Source: Sphingomonadales bacterium (GTDB taxonomy: Bacteria > Pseudomonadota > Alphaproteobacteria > Sphingomonadales > Sphingomonadaceae). From it: a DNA stretch of 49,140 nt. The stretch is taken from contig JAIXZV010000420.1 in NCBI GenBank assembly GCA_027489365.1, positions 1-49,140 on the forward strand, in the 5' to 3' direction. Position numbers and translations under genes: made by a program. Below the pieces are notes generated by a model that was not told the DNA's origin, did not search any database, and worked only from the letters and a program-made list of their open reading frames with translations. Below are positions 1-8,029 of the stretch, piece by piece. Within the stretch, counting starts at the first letter, position 1. Each line of letters starts with the position of its first letter.

Positions 1-966
1 GATGGTGTAGATGTCGATGCCGAAGCGCGCGTGGAACGGGCCGGCGATGTCGGTCAGCGGCACCATGAAGGCGGCGCGCACGCCGTGGTTGCGGTCGTCG
101 GGCGACGGTTCGCGTTTCATCAGGAAGGTCGCCATCACGCCCAGCAGGAATACGACGGTGGCCTTGGTCTGCCGCGCGATTTCCCAGAAGCGGTCGGTCG
201 AAAAGGATTCGATCAGCGCGACCGACGCCCCGCGCGCGAGCATCACGAACGGCGGGCCCATCCCGCCGATGTGGAAGATCGGCGCGACGCACATATAGCG
301 ATCGTCCTCCCCCACCATCGGCCAGGATTCAGGTCCGGCGTTGGAAAACATGTGGAGATAGGAGGACAGCACGCCTTTCGACGGGCCGGTCGTGCCCGAT
401 GTGTAGATGATCGACTGGATGTCCCACGGCTCGATCGGCCGCTCCAGCGGATCGAGCGTGTCGCCGCCGATCGCGTCGAAGCGTACCACCGGCAGACCGA
501 CGTCGGGCGCCGCGCCGTTCGTCACGAGCACGAGCTGCTGCAGATCGGCGCGATCGATCTCGCCCAGCCGCTCGACCAGATCGGGGTGGACGATCATCAC
601 CTTGGCACCCGAATTGGCGACGACATGCGCCAGCAGATTGCCGCGGTACGCGGTGTTGAACGGCACGAACACCGCGCCAAGATAATTGATCGCATAGAAA
701 GCGATCAGCGCGTCGCGTCCGCTCGGTAGCCAGGCGGCGACATAATCGCCTTGCCGCACGCCGAGCTGTTGCAGACCCGCCGCTTTGTCGACGACGCGGC
801 GGCGCAGCTCGGCATAGCTCCATTCCTCGCCATCTTCGAAGATGACGTGGGTCTTGTCGGGCCGCTCGCTCGCCCAGCGATCGACCAGATAGCGCAGCAC
901 GCATTCGTCGCGATTGGGAATGCGCGGATCGCTAAAGTCGCGCGGACGCGCCAAGGTCGTCGTCAC
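1..966 (-). CDS. Acyl-CoA ligase (AMP-dependent synthetase), 3'-truncated by window edge
   Basis: An adenylate-forming enzyme that would activate a carboxylic acid to its CoA thioester using ATP. It is absent from the ORF track because it has a GTG start (reverse complement of CAC at 964-966) and runs off the window; I translated it by hand and found no stop in 322 codons. The N-terminus reads VTTTLARPRDFSDPRIPNRD. The P-loop-like AMP-binding motif IIYTSGTTGPSKGV lies around residue 185. The general look is of a CaiC-like (crotonobetaine/carnitine-CoA) ligase, but the substrate is unknown. It is the last visible gene of a minus-strand run Fe-ADH, TetR, ligase, starting 38 bp after the TetR stop, so it is probably in the same operon. 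The C-terminal domain is outside the window. Family call is firm; substrate is not. Confidence 0.85.
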   Translation of the reverse strand, partial: MTTTLARPRDFSDPRIPNRDECVLRYLVDRWASERPDKTHVIFEDGEEWSYAELRRRVVDKAAGLQQLGVRQGDYVAAWLPSGRDALIAFYAINYLGAVFVPFNTAYRGNLLAHVVANSGAKVMIVHPDLVERLGEIDRADLQQLVLVTNGAAPDVGLPVVRFDAIGGDTLDPLERPIEPWDIQSIIYTSGTTGPSKGVLSSYLHMFSNAGPESWPMVGEDDRYMCVAPIFHIGGMGPPFVMLARGASVALIESFSTDRFWEIARQTKATVVFLLGVMATFLMKREPSPDDRNHGVRAAFMVPLTDIAGPFHARFGIDIYTI

Positions 967-1004
967 GGTATCTGCCTCCCGAAAAGTCCGAACGCGGTCA
1001 GCCG

Positions 1005-1649
1005 TCACGCCAGCCCGACAAGCCGCAGACAGGCTTCGACCGCCTGATCGACGACCGTCTCGGCGGAGCGTTTGCTGCCCGGACGATAGCAATGGATGAT
1101 CCAGCTCAGCAGCCCGCCGATCCACACCGACATCGCTGCGGCATTGTCGACGCTCACCGATCCGTCGCGCACGCAATCCTCGATCAATTTGCCGATGCGC
1201 AGATCGAATTCGTGCCGCAGCCGCAGGATGCGCTGCGCGTCGGTGCGATCGAGATTCATCATCTCGCGCTGATAGATGACGAGATATTCGTGGCGCTTGA
1301 CGATGATCTCAGCGACCTCGCGCAGCGATGCCTTGAGCTGGTCGATCGGTTGCCGCTCGATCTCCTCGATCCGGTCGAGCGCGGCGAGCGATTCCTGCAC
1401 GCCGGCTTCGCAGATCGCGCTCAGGATCGCGCTCTTGCCCTTGAAATAGGTGTAGAGGAACGGCTTGGTCGCGCTCAGCCGGTCGGCGAGCATTTCCAGC
1501 GTCGCCGATTCATAGCCCTTTTCATAAAAGAGCGCACTGGCTTCCTCCAGGATCCGCGCGCGTTTGAACGCGACGACGCCGGGTTTGATTTCCCGGGCGC
1601 TCTGTTCGGAAACCGGCGGCGTTCTGGCGGCGGCGCTGGATTTTGTCAT
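1005..1649 (-). CDS. TetR/AcrR family transcriptional regulator
   Basis: A 214-aa repressor-type regulator. I set the start at ATG 1649 (MTKSSAAARTPP) instead of the 284-aa track start, because the extra 70 residues are an out-of-frame reading of the upstream Fe-ADH gene. The N-terminal helix-turn-helix spans about residues 30-75 (ILEEASALFYEKGYESATLE, then LADRLSATKPFLYTYFKGKS), which is the classic TetR pattern. The C-terminal ligand-binding half resembles the TetR_C_33-like type seen near acyl-CoA genes. Its ATG overlaps the Fe-ADH stop by four bases (ATGA), so the two are translationally coupled. It probably controls the cluster in response to a CoA thioester or the free acid; a shared motif at 2887 and 7479 is a candidate operator. 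That regulatory link is inference. Confidence 0.88.
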   Translation of the reverse strand: MTKSSAAARTPPVSEQSAREIKPGVVAFKRARILEEASALFYEKGYESATLEMLADRLSATKPFLYTYFKGKSAILSAICEAGVQESLAALDRIEEIERQPIDQLKASLREVAEIIVKRHEYLVIYQREMMNLDRTDAQRILRLRHEFDLRIGKLIEDCVRDGSVSVDNAAAMSVWIGGLLSWIIHCYRPGSKRSAETVVDQAVEACLRLVGLA

Positions 1650-2830
1650 GCGGCCCTTCTGAGAATTTCCATGATGTCGGCAGGCTGGGTCACCGGACGC
1701 GGATTGGTCCGGCCCCAGATGTCGAGCATGGTATATTCCGCGACTTGCTGGAAGCGGTCTTCGGTGACGCCGACTTCGCTGAGCGTACGCGGCATTCCGA
1801 GCGCGCGGATGAAGGCATCGAGGCTCGCGCCTGCGGTGGCGTGGGTGTTGCCGAGGCACGCGTTGATGCGGTGCTGGCGGCTGTCGTCATGCTCGGCATT
1901 CCAGTCGAGCACATACGGCGCCATCACACACGAGCAATGGCCGTGCGGCACGTTGCAGGTGCCGCCCAGGATATGGCTGATCGCATGGCTGGCCCCCATC
2001 GGCACGCCGCCGATGATCGAGATCATCGATTGCCACGCACCGATCTGGCACTTCAGCCGCCCCGCCATGTCCTTGGGGTCGGTCTTGGTGCGCGACAGCC
2101 CCTCGACCAGCAGGCGCAGCGCATTGTCGGCCAGGCCGTCGGCGAAATCGTTCGACATTTTGGAGCCGAGCGTCTCGACCGCATGATCGACCGAGCGCAC
2201 CCCGGTCGACAGCCACAGCCATTCGGGCGTGTGCACCGTCATCGCGGGATCGAGCACGACCATGATCGGCGCCATCGTGCGATGCTCATAGCCCTGCTTG
2301 TGCGCGGTCACTTCGTCGGTCGATCCCGACAGCGCGTTGAACTCGCCGCCCGACAGCGTCGTCGGCACGCAGATCGTGCGGATGTCGGGGCCGATCTTGA
2401 CCGGGTTGATGACATTGCCGGCGTCGTCGACATAGGTGCGCAGCGGCTCGAAATCCTCGACCGTGCGGACATTGTGCTTGAGCAGCAGTGGGATGATCTT
2501 GCCCGCGTCGATCACCGATCCGCCACCGATCCCGACGATCAGATCGGCATCGACCGCGCGTGCGGCGTCTGCAGCGGCCAGCACGTGCGCGCGCGGCGCG
2601 TGCGAGGCTATCCCGCTGTGCGTCCCGGCATGACGATCGCCGAGTGCCGCCTCGATCTTGGCGATTTCATCGGTTTCGCGGCGCAGCGTGTCGGACGTCA
2701 GCAGGAACACCCGCCGCGCGCCCATGACTTCGGCTTGCTCGCGCACCGCCTCGCTCGCGGGCTTGCCCATCGTCACGCGCTCGGTGACGGTGAAGGTCAT
2801 CTGGCTTGGGATCACGTCTGCCACGGTCAT
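1646..2830 (-). CDS. Iron-containing alcohol dehydrogenase (maleylacetate reductase-like)
   Basis: NAD(P)-dependent group III alcohol dehydrogenase, 394 aa, the normal family length. The nucleotide-binding loop GIGGGSVIDAGK is near residue 100. Metal-ligand histidines are plausible in VDHAVE, in ASHAISHILGG and in PHGHCSCVMAPYVLDW. It heads the minus-strand operon and overlaps the TetR gene by four bases. The TAGGAG ribosome-binding site abuts the annotated ATG with no spacer, so initiation may really occur at the GTG two codons later (2824), where spacing would be six bases. The physiological alcohol or semialdehyde is unknown; the neighbours (two CoA-handling enzymes and a TonB receptor) point to uptake and oxidation of an organic compound. 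Confidence 0.87.
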   Translation of the reverse strand: MTVADVIPSQMTFTVTERVTMGKPASEAVREQAEVMGARRVFLLTSDTLRRETDEIAKIEAALGDRHAGTHSGIASHAPRAHVLAAADAARAVDADLIVGIGGGSVIDAGKIIPLLLKHNVRTVEDFEPLRTYVDDAGNVINPVKIGPDIRTICVPTTLSGGEFNALSGSTDEVTAHKQGYEHRTMAPIMVVLDPAMTVHTPEWLWLSTGVRSVDHAVETLGSKMSNDFADGLADNALRLLVEGLSRTKTDPKDMAGRLKCQIGAWQSMISIIGGVPMGASHAISHILGGTCNVPHGHCSCVMAPYVLDWNAEHDDSRQHRINACLGNTHATAGASLDAFIRALGMPRTLSEVGVTEDRFQQVAEYTMLDIWGRTNPRPVTQPADIMEILRRAA

Positions 2831-3118
2831 CTCCTACTGCGACGCATATCTTTGCGGTCTTGCGGGCATTATGCACATGGGCTGCCTACTGGCTAGTATA
2901 TTTATATACTGATGTTCGCAAAATGGGTCTTGTCCAGCTTGACCGTGGCCATACCCGTAGGTAGCCCTGCATCTGACACGCCACGGTATACGGCCGCGGC
3001 ACCGATGCGGGAACCCAGATTGCGCGCCGATGGATCAGCACTTGCGTTCTCCTGATCGGCGCGGGATCCATGTCGCGGCACGCGCGGCGTGCGGTGGCAG
3101 CCGGGACACGGTTCGCCG
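2831..3118. promoter_or_regulatory. Divergent intergenic region, Fe-ADH operon / CoA-transferase
   Basis: This 288-bp gap must hold the divergent promoters for the Fe-ADH operon and the CoA-transferase gene. It contains an AT-rich tract around 2885-2912 that stands out from the GC-rich surroundings. Within it is an inverted repeat AGTATAT-TT-ATATACT (2895-2910). The rest has no credible gene; the two ORF-track entries there are low-quality arginine/proline-rich translations. Confidence 0.6.
2887..2904. promoter_or_regulatory. Candidate operator, copy 1 of an 18-nt shared motif
   Basis: TACTGGCTAGTATATTTA lies about 57-74 bp upstream of the Fe-ADH start. It matches TACCAGCTGGTATATCTA at 7479-7496, upstream of the TonB receptor, in 14 of 18 positions and in the same orientation relative to the gene. 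The core is nearly palindromic. The locally encoded TetR protein is the obvious candidate binder; that assignment is inference. Confidence 0.5.
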
Positions 3119-4237
3119 ATGAGCGGTCCGCTGGCGGGCATCCGCGTCGTCGAATTCGCCGGATTGGGGCCGACGCCGTTCGGCGCGATGATGCTCGCCG
3201 ATATGGGTGCCGAGGTGCTGCGGATCGACCGGCATGGTGCTGAGGCCTTTGGCGGCGGCGACGCACGTGACGATTTTCTCAATCGCGGTCGCCCCTCTGT
3301 GACCGCCGATCTGAAATCGCCCGAAGGCAAAGCGCTGGCGATCGCGGCGGCCACCCGCGCCGATATCCTGATCGAAGGCTTTCGCCCCGGCGTCATGGAA
3401 CGCCTCGGCCTCGGCCCGGAGCCGCTGCTCGCCGCCAATCCGCGCCTCATCTATGCGCGCATGACCGGCTGGGGTCAGTCGGGGCCAATGACGCACAAGG
3501 CCGGGCACGACATCAATTATCTGTCGATGACCGGCGGGCTCAGCCTGATCGGACCGTTCGACGGGCCGCCGGTGCCGCCGATCAACTATGTCGCCAATTT
3601 CGGCGGCGGGGGCATGTTGCTGACGGTCGGCGTGCTCGCGGCGCTGGTCGAACGCTCGATCAGCGGGCGTGGCCAGGTCGTCGATGCCGCGATGGTCGAT
3701 GGGGCCTCTTTGCTCGCGACGCAGATTTTCGCCTGGACCGCGATGGGGCGCTGGCGGCCGCAGCGCGGCGGCAATCTGCTCGACGGCAGCGCCTATTTCT
3801 ATCGCTGCTATCGCACCGCCGACGACAAGTTCGTCGCGGTCGGCGCGCTCGAGCCGCAATTCCATGCCGCGCTGATCCGTGGCGTCGGGCTCGATCCGGG
3901 CGATTTCGGCGATCATCTCGATCCGGCGTGCTGGCCGACGCGCAACGCGCAATTGGAGGCGATCTTCGCCACCCGCGACCGGGACGCGTGGATCGCGCAT
4001 TTCGCCGATTTCGATGCGTGCCTCAGCCCGGTGCTGAGCCCGGAGGAAGCGACGCAGCATCCCGCCAATGTCGTGCGCGACGTGCATGTGACGGTGGCAG
4101 GCGCGCTGCAGCCCGCGCCAGCCCCGCGCTTCGATCGCACGCCATCGCCGCTGCCCGCGGCACCCGTCCGCGCGGGCGAGGGTGGGGCGGAGCGGCTGCG
4201 CGCCTGGGGGATCGATCCGGCTTTGACTGGCCTATAA
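3119..4237 (+). CDS. Family III CoA-transferase / alpha-methylacyl-CoA racemase
   Basis: A CaiB/BaiF family protein of 372 aa that either transfers CoA between acids or racemises 2-methylacyl-CoA. The N-terminus GPLAGIRVVEFAGLGPTPFG is typical. The segment GHDINYLSMTGGLSLIG and the following NYVANFGGGGM resemble alpha-methylacyl-CoA racemases more than formyl- or carnitine-CoA transferases. I chose ATG 3119 over the track's GTG 3089 because family homology begins right after it. No strong Shine-Dalgarno is visible. It is transcribed divergently from the Fe-ADH/TetR/ligase operon and converges with the metallo-hydrolase, whose 3' end overlaps its stop by six bases. A racemase role would suit degradation of a branched-chain acyl-CoA made by the neighbouring ligase; this is inference. 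Confidence 0.87.
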   Translation: MSGPLAGIRVVEFAGLGPTPFGAMMLADMGAEVLRIDRHGAEAFGGGDARDDFLNRGRPSVTADLKSPEGKALAIAAATRADILIEGFRPGVMERLGLGPEPLLAANPRLIYARMTGWGQSGPMTHKAGHDINYLSMTGGLSLIGPFDGPPVPPINYVANFGGGGMLLTVGVLAALVERSISGRGQVVDAAMVDGASLLATQIFAWTAMGRWRPQRGGNLLDGSAYFYRCYRTADDKFVAVGALEPQFHAALIRGVGLDPGDFGDHLDPACWPTRNAQLEAIFATRDRDAWIAHFADFDACLSPVLSPEEATQHPANVVRDVHVTVAGALQPAPAPRFDRTPSPLPAAPVRAGEGGAERLRAWGIDPALTGL

Positions 4238-5131
4238 AGCGGGCGAAAGGATCGGGCGAAAGCCGGTCCCGTCGCGCACCACCCGCGCGACATGGTTGCC
4301 GCCGAAATGCGCCGGGATCAGCAACGCCTCACGATCAGCCGCCTCGCCCAGCACTTGCCGCCGCGTCTCGCGCGCTTGCTCCTGGTCCTCGCAGAACGCG
4401 CTGTTCCATTCGGGGGCGTAGATTTGCGCGGGGTGGTGGACCACATCGCCGACGAACATCGCCTCCACCCCGTCCGACGAAACACGCATTACGCTGCTGC
4501 CCGGCGTATGCCCCGGCCGCGACTGCAACACGAAGCCCGGCGCAACTTCGAACCCATCATCGGCCCATTCCGCCCGTCCAGCCTCCAGGATCGGGCGAAC
4601 GCTATCCTCATACATCCCGGCATTCACAAGTTTGCCGACATAGCCCGGCCCGACGGTCTCGACCTCGGGGTCCCAATAATCGCGGTCGTGCACCGGCAGG
4701 ACATAGCGCGCGTTGCGGAAGGTTGGTTGCCAGACGCCTTCGATCAGCCGCGTGTTCCAGCCGACATGATCGACATGGATGTGCGAACACACGACGGTAT
4801 CGATGTCTTCGGGCTGGAAACCGGCGGCGGCGAGGCGCCCGAGGAAATCGGTCTGCAGATGCGCGAAGATCGGCAGATCGGGGCGATCCTTGTCATTCCC
4901 CGCGCCGGTGTCGAACAGGATGCGCTCGGAGCCGGTATCGAGCACCCAGCTTTGCAGGCACGCGACCAGCTTGCCCGAGGCCGGATCGAAATAGTCGGGG
5001 ACGAATTCGCCCTCGCGCCGGTCCCAATCGTGCCTTTGAAAGCCCTGGAACAGCTCGCTCGGCGGGCTGAAGGTGCCGCTCCATTCTTCGATCCGGTGGA
5101 CCGCAATCTTGCCGATCTGAAAGCGGTCCAC
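4232..5131 (-). CDS. MBL-fold metallo-hydrolase
   Basis: Metallo-beta-lactamase fold hydrolase of 299 aa with the zinc-binding signature HIHVDH (SHIHVDHVGWN) near residue 100, a later histidine in SRPGHTPGSS, an aspartate in FVGDVVHHP and a histidine in PAHFGG. The track start at 5401 is far inside the TonB receptor; a GTG at 5131, 17 bases after the receptor stop and preceded by GGGACAG, fits far better and makes it the second gene of a receptor-hydrolase operon. Members of this family hydrolyse lactones, esters or thioesters, so it may open or cleave the compound taken up by the receptor. Substrate unknown. Confidence 0.85.
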   Translation of the reverse strand: MDRFQIGKIAVHRIEEWSGTFSPPSELFQGFQRHDWDRREGEFVPDYFDPASGKLVACLQSWVLDTGSERILFDTGAGNDKDRPDLPIFAHLQTDFLGRLAAAGFQPEDIDTVVCSHIHVDHVGWNTRLIEGVWQPTFRNARYVLPVHDRDYWDPEVETVGPGYVGKLVNAGMYEDSVRPILEAGRAEWADDGFEVAPGFVLQSRPGHTPGSSVMRVSSDGVEAMFVGDVVHHPAQIYAPEWNSAFCEDQEQARETRRQVLGEAADREALLIPAHFGGNHVARVVRDGTGFRPILSPAL

Positions 5132-5148
5132 CGTGTCTGTCCCAACCG

Positions 5149-7431
5149 TCAGAAGTTGAAGCTCAGCGTGGCGCCATAGGTGCGCGGCGGCATCACCGAT
5201 CCGACGCGCGGGAATTGATAGGTTGAAGCGGCGATGATGTTGTTTGCGATCACGAACTCGTCGCCGATATTCTTGACCCACGCACCCAGCGACCAGCGAT
5301 CCCGTGCCGCGTGATAGGTCAGGCCCATATTGGCCATGAAATAGGCGCCCTGCTCGGCATCGCGATTGTTGAACTCGGTGAAGTACACCTTCGATTGCCA
5401 TTTCCCGTCGCCGTTCAGCGTGACCTTTCCGTCGCCGACCGGCACATCCCAGGTGAAGCCGCCGCCGAGCGAGAAGCGCGGTGCGTTGGGCAGGCGGTTG
5501 CCGCTCAGATCGACCAGGCCGGGCTGGCCCGGGCAGGGCGCATAGGAAATCCCTGCGCGTGCCGGGAAGGCGGCGCCGTAATAGGCGTTGCAGAATTTCG
5601 TGAACTTGGCGTTGAGGTAGGAGGCGTTGGCATTGATCGACAGGCCACCACCGACGCGCGCCTCCAGCTCCAGCTCGCCGCCATAGTTGCGTGCGGTGGC
5701 TGCGTTGATCGTCTGCACGATGCTGTTCGCGTTGACGAAGCTGACCTGCAAATTCTTGTAGTCGTAGTAGAAGATCGCACCGCTCAGGCGAACGCGATTG
5801 TTCAGGAAGCGTTGTTTGAAGCCCGCTTCATAGCTCCACACGGTCTCGGGATCGATCGCCGGATCGGTGCTGCCGACGTTGATCACGCCCGATTTGAAGC
5901 CCTTGGTGACGCTCGCGTACAGCATCGTCGTCGAACTCGGACGATATTCGACCAGCGCCTTGGGCGTGACCGACGACCAGCCCTTCGATACGTTCGTCGG
6001 GATGTTGAGCCCGATCGCATCGAAGCGGAAATAGCCGTTACCGCTACGGTGTTCGTAATTGTAGCGCGCGCCGAGCGTCAATTTCACCGCCGGGCTGACT
6101 TCATAGCTGCCCTGCAGATAGACGCCGACGGCGTCGATCTTGACCACGCCGTTCTGCTCATAGGCGCCGGCGTCGAAGGTGTTGGCTGGCAGGCCGAACA
6201 ACAGTCCGAGATTGGTGGTGGGCACGAGCACCTGCCCGGTGAGCTTCTCGTTCAAATACATTGCGCCGCCGAGCAGCGAGAAGGCGCCGCTTTGATAATT
6301 GACGGTCACTTCCTGGCTGATCGAGCGGCTCTTTTCGACATAGTTGTTCTGGCCGGCCAGATTGACCTGCGAGGAATCCAGATCGTCGCGCTGGAAGCGG
6401 TCGAAGCTGCGATAGGCGGTGATCGTCTTGATGGTCGCCGCGCCGAGATCGAAATCGAGCGTGCCGGTGGCGCCATAGCCCTTGCGGCGGTTGATCGCTT
6501 CCTGGTCCGAATAGATGTTGCGCAGGTTCGGCGTCTGGCCGCGCGCCTGATAATAGCCGATCACCGTCTGCCCGCCGAGCAGGACATGCGGGAGCTGGTT
6601 CTCGGGGACCACCGACGGCCCAAAATAATGGAAGGCGTAATTGTGGTCGTCTTCGTTGAAATGATCGAGGACGATCGTCGCCTTAACCGACGGGCTGATC
6701 TTGCCGATGATGGTCCCGCGCAGCGCATAGGTGTCGCGATCATCGACCGCAGCGCCGGTGAACAGGTTCGTGCCGTAGCCGCCGCGCTTTTCGTATTTGC
6801 CGGCCACGCGCACCAGCAGCGTGTCGTTGCCCGTCAGGCTGCCGCCGATCGCGCCTTCGAGGATCTTCGCGTCATAATTGCCATAAGTGGCACGAAAGAA
6901 GCCGCCGAGCGCCTCCTTCGGGCGCGCGGTGACAAGGTTGATCGCGCCTGCGGTCGCACCGCGGCCGTAGAGGATCGATTGCGGGCCGCGCAGGACTTCG
7001 ATCTGTTCGAGATCGAAGAAGCCGCTCAATTGTTGCGCCGGGCGCGGCAGGATCGCGCCGTTCTGCAGGAAGGCGACCGCACCTTCGCCGCCGACATCGA
7101 AATTGTTGAGGCCGACGCCGCGAATGAACGTGCGGTTCACGCCGAACTGGTCGCCGATCGACACGTTGGGAACGACGACCTGAATGTCCGAGATATTGGA
7201 GACGCCGCCGGGGCCGATATCGGCGGTGGACAGCGCGGTGACCGAGGCCGCGACGCGGCTGAGCGAGGTATTCTCGCGCGTGGCGGTGACGACGATGTCG
7301 CCCAGCGCTTCGGTGTCCGGCGATTGCTTGGCAGGGGGTGGGGTGGTCGGCGCCGTCTGGCCATAAGCCAGCGTCGGCACCATCAGCATGGCCAAAGACG
7401 CATACCGCGCTACGCAAAGGCGATTTACCAT
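5149..7431 (-). CDS. TonB-dependent receptor
   Basis: Outer-membrane active transporter, 760 aa. The start is ATG 7431 (MVNRLCVARYASLAMLMVP), which gives a signal peptide ending near AYGQ and has GAGGGGAG six bases upstream; the track's extra 39 residues precede the signal peptide and are unlikely. The mature protein has a TonB-box-like DIVVTATREN, then a plug domain (GVGLNNFDVGGEGAVAF, LRGPQSILYGRGATAGAINL) and a 22-strand-type barrel ending in the canonical terminal aromatic ATLSFNF. Sphingomonads use many such receptors for aromatic, sterol or sugar-derived substrates. Location beside CoA-ligation and racemase genes suggests import of the same compound. The hydrolase gene follows with a 17-bp gap. 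Confidence 0.93.
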   Translation of the reverse strand: MVNRLCVARYASLAMLMVPTLAYGQTAPTTPPPAKQSPDTEALGDIVVTATRENTSLSRVAASVTALSTADIGPGGVSNISDIQVVVPNVSIGDQFGVNRTFIRGVGLNNFDVGGEGAVAFLQNGAILPRPAQQLSGFFDLEQIEVLRGPQSILYGRGATAGAINLVTARPKEALGGFFRATYGNYDAKILEGAIGGSLTGNDTLLVRVAGKYEKRGGYGTNLFTGAAVDDRDTYALRGTIIGKISPSVKATIVLDHFNEDDHNYAFHYFGPSVVPENQLPHVLLGGQTVIGYYQARGQTPNLRNIYSDQEAINRRKGYGATGTLDFDLGAATIKTITAYRSFDRFQRDDLDSSQVNLAGQNNYVEKSRSISQEVTVNYQSGAFSLLGGAMYLNEKLTGQVLVPTTNLGLLFGLPANTFDAGAYEQNGVVKIDAVGVYLQGSYEVSPAVKLTLGARYNYEHRSGNGYFRFDAIGLNIPTNVSKGWSSVTPKALVEYRPSSTTMLYASVTKGFKSGVINVGSTDPAIDPETVWSYEAGFKQRFLNNRVRLSGAIFYYDYKNLQVSFVNANSIVQTINAATARNYGGELELEARVGGGLSINANASYLNAKFTKFCNAYYGAAFPARAGISYAPCPGQPGLVDLSGNRLPNAPRFSLGGGFTWDVPVGDGKVTLNGDGKWQSKVYFTEFNNRDAEQGAYFMANMGLTYHAARDRWSLGAWVKNIGDEFVIANNIIAASTYQFPRVGSVMPPRTYGATLSFNF

Positions 7432-7478
7432 CGACACTCCCCTCATCTGACCACGTTTGGACACGCGGAATCTTCTAT

Positions 7479-7496
7479 TACCAGCTGGTATATCTA
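7479..7496. promoter_or_regulatory. Candidate operator, copy 2 of the 18-nt shared motif
   Basis: TACCAGCTGGTATATCTA begins with a perfect 12-bp palindrome (TACCAGCTGGTA) and lies 48-65 bp upstream of the receptor start. It is the counterpart of the motif at 2887-2904 and suggests co-regulation of receptor and Fe-ADH operon. Confidence 0.55.
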
Positions 7497-7653
7497 GCTT
7501 TACGTTGGTATTCAAGGGGGGTGTCGGGGGCAACGTTGGGAACGCCATGAGCCTTCTGGCGCATAGCGTAGGCCACCCATGCTCAATGCAAGCCGCTGCG
7601 CGCGACTGCGCCTCAGATTCGCTCCTTTGAAGGCGTTTGGTGCCTCATGAATA

Positions 7654-7707
7654 ATAACCGATCAGGTTATACCGTGAGATACATATCGCTACACTCGTAC
7701 CTGATCG
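7654..7707. promoter_or_regulatory. Inverted repeats upstream of the efflux operon
   Basis: ATAACC-GATCA-GGTTAT (7654-7670) is a perfect 6-bp inverted repeat with a 5-nt spacer. Overlapping it, CGATCAGGT (7659-7667) is matched by its reverse complement ACCTGATCG at 7699-7707. Two overlapping symmetric signals in an efflux leader suggest a repressor or activator binding region; no regulator gene sits next to it. Confidence 0.4.
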
Positions 7708-8029
7708 AAGCGACGATATCTCCCATTTGGTGCAGATGATGCGCTCCGGCACAAATCCTCCGGCACCCCCGACATCCCTCGTCCCGAGGTCGCCCGCGTC
7801 TCTGTTGCGCGCTGCTGCTGACCAGAACCGATCTATAAGGCACTACATTGGGATTTGTGCCTGTGCCCGACCGACGATGATGTTCGCCAACCGTTACCCC
7901 GGCGTAATCGACGCGCCGCGGCGCAACAAATGCGCGTTCTGAACATTGTTACGCTGCCGAACAGAACAGGTGGTCTTCATTTCCGTCCCCGCGCCTCCCC
8001 ATGAGTTCCTGCCGCATGAACGTCCATTC

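Larger units (their letters stand above)
7432..8029. other. 598-bp intergenic region, TonB receptor / MFS efflux
   Basis: No believable gene lies here; the 71-aa plus-strand ORF at 7727-7942 has no recognisable features. The left part holds the receptor promoter with the 18-nt motif at 7479. The right part is the leader of the efflux operon, with two inverted repeats (7654-7670 and half-sites 7659-7667/7699-7707) that could bind a regulator not encoded nearby. Confidence 0.6.

Noticed and set aside
329-904. 191-aa minus-strand ORF in the first kilobase
   Set aside because: It is a different frame of the GTG-started CoA ligase; the ligase frame shows the AMP-binding motif, this one nothing.
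5311-7497. 728-aa plus-strand ORF antisense to the TonB receptor
   Set aside because: Composition (Arg/Asp/Ala-rich, no domains) is that of a GC-rich antisense shadow; the minus-strand receptor has a signal peptide, plug and barrel motifs.
7727-7942. 71-aa ORF in the efflux leader
   Set aside because: No recognisable features or ribosome-binding site; probably chance in GC-rich DNA.
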